From NCBI RefSeq assembly GCF_001591665.1, contig NZ_BCVI01000005.1, positions 124,001-188,000 on the forward strand: a DNA stretch of 64,000 nucleotides, given 5' to 3'. Below are positions 59,858-64,000 of this stretch, in pieces; position 1 is the stretch's first letter, and each line of letters opens with the position of its first letter. A program made the translations under genes and the position numbers. Under the pieces are notes generated by a model. That model searched no databases and was not told the origin of the DNA. It saw nothing but the letters and a program-made list of their open reading frames with translations. The DNA comes from Neobacillus soli NBRC 102451 (lineage in GTDB: Bacteria; Bacillota; Bacilli; Bacillales; Cytobacillaceae).

Positions 59858-61256
59858 ATATATTTACCAGCAGTTTTTTAGTCATATTAGTATCATTATT
59901 GTGGCGTTTTTATTGTTAAGTCTGTTGTTTTCCCATTATGTTGAAAATTTGATCTATGAGAACAAGGCCGAGGAACTAATCTCATACGGTGATGCCATTT
60001 TAAAAGATATGAAAGAGTCCCCGATAGCATCTGACCAGATTCTAAATCAATACAGTAATGTTTTGGCGGCAAGAAAAATGAGCTTCAGTATGTTCGACCG
60101 TGATCGCAATCTGTATTTGGTGAACAACCATGGACCAGCAATAAAGAACCTGTCTGCAAAAGAATGGGATAAAATCACACATGGAGGAAAACTCATTGTA
60201 AAAAGTGATACAAGGTTTGGACAGGAAGGGGTAACGTTTGTCGTCCTGCCCTACTTAGAGAATGGAAGATTTTTTGGAGGCTTACTGTTAACTTCTCCCA
60301 TTAGCGGTTCGAGTATTATGATTCAACAAATCAATAAATTTTTACTGTTTACGATTCTCATCGCTTTTGGTGTTTCCTTTTTACAAAGCTGGTTTTTATC
60401 GCGAATTCATGTGAACAGGATTAAACGGCTCCGCGAAGCTACTTCGCTTGTATCCGCTGGGAATTACCAGGTAAATGTTCATTCTTCCAATTTCGATGAA
60501 ATCGGGGAATTGGCAAACGACTTTAACCACATGGTCGATAAAATCAATGTCTCGATGGAGGAAATAGACAGTCTCGAAAATAGACGAAGGCAGTTCCTTG
60601 CTGATGTTTCCCATGAGATGCGGACACCATTAACGACGATTAGCGGCGTAGTTGAAGGTTTGAAAAATGATATGATTCCTGAAGAGGATAAGGAGCGGGG
60701 GATCAACTTAGTAAGTCAAGAGGCAAAAAGGCTAATCCGCCTTGTAAATGAAAACTTAGATTATGATAAAATCCGCTCGAATCAAATCCAGTTATTCCGG
60801 GAAGATATTCAGCTATTGGAAGTGCTCGAAATCATTCATGAACAATTATTGCTCCAGGCAGAAGAGAAAAATAATCGTATTGTTGTTGATTCCTCACCTG
60901 ATGTAATGGTAAATGCGGATTACGACCGCCTTGTGCAAATTTTAATTAACATTACCAAAAATAGCATTCAATTTACCTCTAACGGGACCATCTGGCTGCG
61001 CGGGAGAACCGAGCAGAACTCGACGATTATTGAGGTGGAAGACACAGGAATTGGAATCGACCCAAAGGAGATAGAGAACATCTGGCGTCGTTTCTATAAA
61101 GCCGATATTTCCAGGACTAGTAATCCATATGGTGAATTTGGTCTAGGTCTTTCGATAGTAAAGCAATTAGTTCTCCTCCATAACGGGGACATCGAGGTTT
61201 TTAGTGAAGAAGGAAAAGGAACGAAATTCGTCATTGTGTTAAAGAACCAAGAATAG
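59847..61256 (+). CDS. yclK: Sensor histidine kinase, YclK-like
   Basis: 469 residues. TM1 near residues 14-32, an extracytoplasmic domain to about 160, TM2 165-185, HAMP, HisKA with H256 (LADVSHEMRTPLTTISG), HATPase with NITKNSIQF, DTGIGIDPKE and GEFGLGLSIVKQL. ATG 59847 is chosen inside the end of the regulator gene; 59829 is an alternative. Partner of the YclJ-like regulator. Confidence 0.82.
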   Translation: MKFKYIYQQFFSHISIIIVAFLLLSLLFSHYVENLIYENKAEELISYGDAILKDMKESPIASDQILNQYSNVLAARKMSFSMFDRDRNLYLVNNHGPAIKNLSAKEWDKITHGGKLIVKSDTRFGQEGVTFVVLPYLENGRFFGGLLLTSPISGSSIMIQQINKFLLFTILIAFGVSFLQSWFLSRIHVNRIKRLREATSLVSAGNYQVNVHSSNFDEIGELANDFNHMVDKINVSMEEIDSLENRRRQFLADVSHEMRTPLTTISGVVEGLKNDMIPEEDKERGINLVSQEAKRLIRLVNENLDYDKIRSNQIQLFREDIQLLEVLEIIHEQLLLQAEEKNNRIVVDSSPDVMVNADYDRLVQILINITKNSIQFTSNGTIWLRGRTEQNSTIIEVEDTGIGIDPKEIENIWRRFYKADISRTSNPYGEFGLGLSIVKQLVLLHNGDIEVFSEEGKGTKFVIVLKNQE

Positions 61257-61259
61257 ACA

Positions 61260-61291
61260 AGCTGCGGGCTGAGCCTGCGGCTATTTTTACG
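61260..61291 (+). terminator. Terminator after the kinase gene
   Basis: AGCTGCGGGC and GCCTGCGGCT pair over ten positions (two G-U) with a TGA loop, followed by ATTTTTA. Confidence 0.82.
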
Positions 61292-61329
61292 ATAAATTTC
61301 TTATTATTTCCCAAAGCCTTTAAAGTTTG

Positions 61330-61349
61330 TTAATAATTTCTTAATAATT
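61330..61349 (+). promoter_or_regulatory. 11-bp-period direct repeat before the HtrA gene
   Basis: TTAATAATT, TC, TTAATAATT: two perfect 9-bp repeats with an 11-bp period, about 60 bases before the ATG. This is the usual geometry of OmpR-family response regulator sites; the YclJ-like regulator is the adjacent candidate. Confidence 0.6.
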
Positions 61350-61408
61350 GTCGGTTAAAGTAAAGACATAAAGGAAAGACAAAACAAGCTCAAAAGGAGA
61401 TAATTAAG

Positions 61409-62845
61409 ATGGAAAATAAAAATGAAAATGAATTTAAAGAAGACCAATCCAATTCATCTGAGCTTACTGAAAATACAAATAGAGAAGAAGTGGCAATCGC
61501 TGAAGAAAATGCGAATGCAGTGGATGCTACGTTTACAGTGGAGACTAACGATTCCGTGAAAAATCAGGAAAATGAGAAAACAACAGAATCCGAAGCTCCA
61601 GTTGAGGTAACAATGCCTCCGGAAACCGGACAAACTAGGGAAACCAACCAGTTTGATCAAAAAAATAGTAAAAAGCGATTTGTAAAAGGCTTTACCTCCA
61701 CACTTGCTGCAGGGGTGATTGGGTCAGTATTGACACTAGCTATTCTTCCACATACGGACTATATAAAAAACTTTAATCCAAATATGGAAAATCAGGTGAC
61801 AAGCAACACTGCTGACACTGGGCCGGTAAAGGCTGTATCTGCCCAACCAACATTAGCATCTGCAAATTCCATTGCTGACACCGTTGAAAAAATCTCAAAA
61901 GCTATTGTAGGTGTTGTCAATTATCAGCAGCAGCAAAATAATGATGTATGGGGAAATTCTAGCTCACAGCAAAGTGTGCAAGCTGGATCTGGCTCAGGGG
62001 TTATTTTTCAAAAAAATAATGATATCGCCTACATTGTCACCAATAATCATGTGGTCGAAGGGGCATCAAAGCTGGAGATTTCCCTATTTAATGGAGAAAA
62101 AACAACGGCTGAAGTGGTCGGGACGGATGCTTTAACCGATCTGGCTGTCTTAAAAATTGATGCAAAATACGTGACTTCGACAGCGAATTTTGGGGATTCC
62201 TCGAAACTTCGTCCCGGAGACCAGGTTTATGCAATTGGGAACCCACTTGGGCTCGATCTTTCTAGGACGGTAACTCAGGGTATTGTCAGTGCAACGAACC
62301 GGAGCATTGCCATATCAACCTCAGCAGGTAATTGGGACACAAATGTCATTCAGACAGATGCGGCGATAAATCCAGGAAATAGCGGCGGTGCCTTAATTAA
62401 TCCACAAGGGCAGGTAATCGGTATCAATAGCTTGAAAATTTCCGAAAGCGGTGTCGAAGGATTAGGTTTTGCGATTCCGAGCAATGATTTCATTCCAATC
62501 GTAAATCAATTAATTAAGAATGGAAAAATTGAGCGGCCGTATCTTGGTATTGGCCTGGCCGACTTAGATCAAGTTCCACAAATGTACTGGCAAAGCCTGC
62601 CTAGCAATGTGAAAAAAGGTGTTCTCGTTATGAACATTGACCCAAATTCTACTGCTGCAAAAGCTGGTTTCCAGCCAAAAGATGTGATTGTATCAATGAA
62701 TGGTACTTCGATCGCTAATTCAACAGAATTAAGAAAGTATTTATATAGCAAGGTGAAGACCGGCGACGTCATCAAATTTGAGGTTTACCGTGACGGAAAG
62801 CTCATGACGTTAACAGGGAAATTAGCAGCTAATAAGGGGGAGTAA
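61409..62845 (+). CDS. HtrA/DegP-like membrane serine protease
   Basis: 478 residues. An acidic cytoplasmic N-terminus of about 90 residues, one helix (FTSTLAAGVIGSVLTLAIL), a trypsin-like domain with His about 213 (TNNHVVEGA), Asp about 243 (DALTDLAVLKI) and Ser about 324 (NPGNSGGALI), and one PDZ domain (LVMNIDPNSTAAKAGFQPKD). Quality-control protease outside the membrane. In B. subtilis HtrA/HtrB are controlled by CssRS; here the adjacent two-component system is YclJK-like. Confidence 0.92.
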   Translation: MENKNENEFKEDQSNSSELTENTNREEVAIAEENANAVDATFTVETNDSVKNQENEKTTESEAPVEVTMPPETGQTRETNQFDQKNSKKRFVKGFTSTLAAGVIGSVLTLAILPHTDYIKNFNPNMENQVTSNTADTGPVKAVSAQPTLASANSIADTVEKISKAIVGVVNYQQQQNNDVWGNSSSQQSVQAGSGSGVIFQKNNDIAYIVTNNHVVEGASKLEISLFNGEKTTAEVVGTDALTDLAVLKIDAKYVTSTANFGDSSKLRPGDQVYAIGNPLGLDLSRTVTQGIVSATNRSIAISTSAGNWDTNVIQTDAAINPGNSGGALINPQGQVIGINSLKISESGVEGLGFAIPSNDFIPIVNQLIKNGKIERPYLGIGLADLDQVPQMYWQSLPSNVKKGVLVMNIDPNSTAAKAGFQPKDVIVSMNGTSIANSTELRKYLYSKVKTGDVIKFEVYRDGKLMTLTGKLAANKGE

Positions 62846-62918
62846 TTAGAGTTGAACTAGGATTGGAATTCATTCAAAGTCCCCGAAATTCCATCTTGAA
62901 CTAGCAGAAATAACTTGA

Positions 62919-62956
62919 AAAGCCGTGGGATGAATCAACCATTCCACGGCTTTGTA
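62919..62956 (+). terminator. Hairpin after the HtrA gene
   Basis: AAAGCCGTGGGAT and ATTCCACGGCTTT with a nine-base loop, followed by TTTGTATTG; a moderate terminator. Confidence 0.75.
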
Positions 62957-63055
62957 TTGCCAACCTTTAGATTAATCAGAAAAAATAAACTTGCAATCAC
63001 TGGAGGAAAAAATTACAATGGGAATAACTTGATTGGAAACGGAGGTGGAGAAGAG

Positions 63056-63190
63056 ATGAAACGTTCTATTTTGGTTCGCGTGCAATGGCTTGAAGCGCTA
63101 TATTTATGTCGCGCGATTTTTCATGATGTGGTTTTCCAAGGGAGGAGTCTGCCCTTTTTCAGAAACTGCATAGCGAATTTAGAACGATAA
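63056..63190 (+). CDS. Small ORF, 44 residues, before the ABC-F gene
   Basis: MKRSILVRVQWLEALYLCR followed by an amphipathic, Phe- and Arg-rich tail. GGAGGTGGAGAAGAG just before ATG is a strong binding site. It is followed by a terminator and then an ABC-F gene, so it could be a leader peptide. No family match. Confidence 0.5.
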   Translation: MKRSILVRVQWLEALYLCRAIFHDVVFQGRSLPFFRNCIANLER

Positions 63191-63224
63191 CACATCTCTT
63201 TACCCGCTATAGATAGGTAGTTAG

Positions 63225-63251
63225 AGAGTGCGTCGCGCGCACTCTTTTTTC
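63225..63251 (+). terminator. Terminator between the small ORF and the ABC-F gene
   Basis: AGAGTGCG and CGCACTCT with a TCGCG loop, then six T. It lies about 100 bases before the ABC-F start and could work as an attenuator. Confidence 0.85.
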
Positions 63252-63349
63252 ATGCCTATTTTTAATTGCCGCAGGTCATAACAGATGCCAGGGCATTTTT
63301 ATCAGTAATGAGGGTGTTCATCGAATTTTTTAATAAAAGGAGAATGAAC

Positions 63350-64000
63350 ATGATTATTTGCAGCATAAATCATATCGCCAAATCCTTTGGCGGAAATATT
63401 ATTTTTAAAGACCTGTCCTTTGAAGTACAGGAAGGAAGCCGCATCGGCTTGGTCGGGCGCAATGGCGGCGGTAAAACAACGTTACTAAAGTTACTGGCAA
63501 ACCAGGAAACGTTGGATGAAGGAGTTATTCATTGGAAAAAGGGACTGAAAATTGGCTATCTCGCACAGATTCCAGATTTTAAAGAGCTAACCGTTAAGGA
63601 AGTATTAAAAACAGCGTTTGAACAGTTAACAGCGACCGAAACAAAGCTTCAGCAATTAGAGGTTGAAATGGGGCTGGAAATCGCTCATAAAAACCTAAAT
63701 CGATTAATGGATCAGTATGGAAAGCTTCAGGATGATTTTATCTTAAATGGCGGCTATGAAATGGAGGCGCAGTTGGACCGGATTGCAAATGGGCTGAATA
63801 TCACTGACCTGCTTGAAAAAGGATTTTCTACATTAAGCGGCGGGGAGAAAACTAAAGTCGGTCTTGGGCTCAGCTTATTACGAAATCCAGAGCTTCTTTT
63901 GCTGGATGAACCGACCAACCATTTAGACCTGAAGGCAATCGAATGGCTGGGGTCCTTCTTAACAGAGTATAAGGGGACAATTATTCTCATTTCCCATGAC
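63350..64000 (+). CDS. ABC-F family ATPase (3' partial)
   Basis: The first 217 residues; the frame is open to the window edge. No transmembrane segment. Walker A GRNGGGKTTLLKLLA, signature TLSGGEKTKVGLGLSLL, Walker B LLLLDEPTNHLD and ILISHD: ABC-F layout. AAAGGAG is six bases before ATG 63350. ABC-F proteins act on ribosomes as translation factors or antibiotic protection proteins; which of these applies cannot be judged from this half. Confidence 0.88.
   Translation, partial: MIICSINHIAKSFGGNIIFKDLSFEVQEGSRIGLVGRNGGGKTTLLKLLANQETLDEGVIHWKKGLKIGYLAQIPDFKELTVKEVLKTAFEQLTATETKLQQLEVEMGLEIAHKNLNRLMDQYGKLQDDFILNGGYEMEAQLDRIANGLNITDLLEKGFSTLSGGEKTKVGLGLSLLRNPELLLLDEPTNHLDLKAIEWLGSFLTEYKGTIILISHD

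Noticed and set aside
1..64000. CRISPR array, prophage or integrative element
   Set aside because: No regularly spaced repeats, no integrase, transposase or phage structural genes, and no tRNA with flanking repeats.

Overview
The window looks like chromosome from an aerobic, spore-forming member of the Bacillaceae (Bacillus, Neobacillus or a close relative). Support comes from the low G+C, strong AGGAGG-type ribosome binding sites with frequent TTG/GTG starts, sigma-A, ECF and forespore promoter signatures, and gene families typical of the group: RacA, CsgA, DUF1657/DUF421 spore proteins, HelD, YkuD, YitT and HssRS-HrtBA. There is no rRNA, tRNA, CRISPR array, prophage or intact IS element. 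Most of it is ordinary core and accessory chromosome organised in short operons separated by clear intrinsic terminators.

Layout. 1-5.5 kb: the end of an ABC importer (permease and ATPase) followed by a tyrosine/homogentisate catabolic operon (hppD, flavin-reductase-like, FAH-family hydrolase, hmgA). 5.6-8.4 kb: a CoA-pyrophosphatase-type Nudix enzyme and aspartokinase. 7.8-13.4 kb: two tandem membrane paralogues divergent from a heme-stress operon, hssR-hssS then hrtB-hrtA, with a good HssR direct repeat and a small oxidase-like four-helix membrane protein as last gene. 13.5-24.6 kb: an M50B-like protease, nitroreductase, nitronate monooxygenase, a Gre-domain protein with an overlapping leader ORF, racA next to a second MerR/coiled-coil protein, a TetR regulon with two matching operators, a deacetylase, a class V aminotransferase and an L,D-transpeptidase. 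24.7-30.9 kb: ureABCEFGD and a convergent urea transporter. 31-41.9 kb: ATP-grasp ligase, an ECF sigma/anti-sigma pair with an autoregulatory promoter, yceI, helD with a possible divergent small RNA, asnS behind an attenuator-like leader, and a three-gene DUF2089 operon below a perfect 30-bp palindrome.

42-51.6 kb: lysP under a lysine riboswitch, two YitT-family proteins, a truncated MFS gene that keeps a start-stop leader and RBS-sequestering hairpin, an EmrE-like exporter, a DUF1657-DUF1657-DUF421/DUF1657 (2Duf-like) operon behind a forespore promoter, and csgA. 51.8-56.7 kb: phosphoesterase/YkoP pair, VanW protein, an HTH regulator with hydrolase, and a ribbon-helix-helix protein. 56.7-58.9 kb: a decayed fatty-acid operon (acyl-CoA dehydrogenase remnant, intact TetR, internally deleted enoyl-CoA hydratase, quinone oxidoreductase lacking a normal start codon). 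59-64 kb: a YclJK-like two-component system, an HtrA-type protease and the start of an ABC-F ATPase behind a possible attenuator.

The most useful leads are the oxidase-like protein tied to heme efflux, the candidate divergent RNA beside helD, the 2Duf-type forespore operon, the start-stop attenuator fossil, and the unusual asnS leader. I did not find a wholly new large defence or biosynthetic system.
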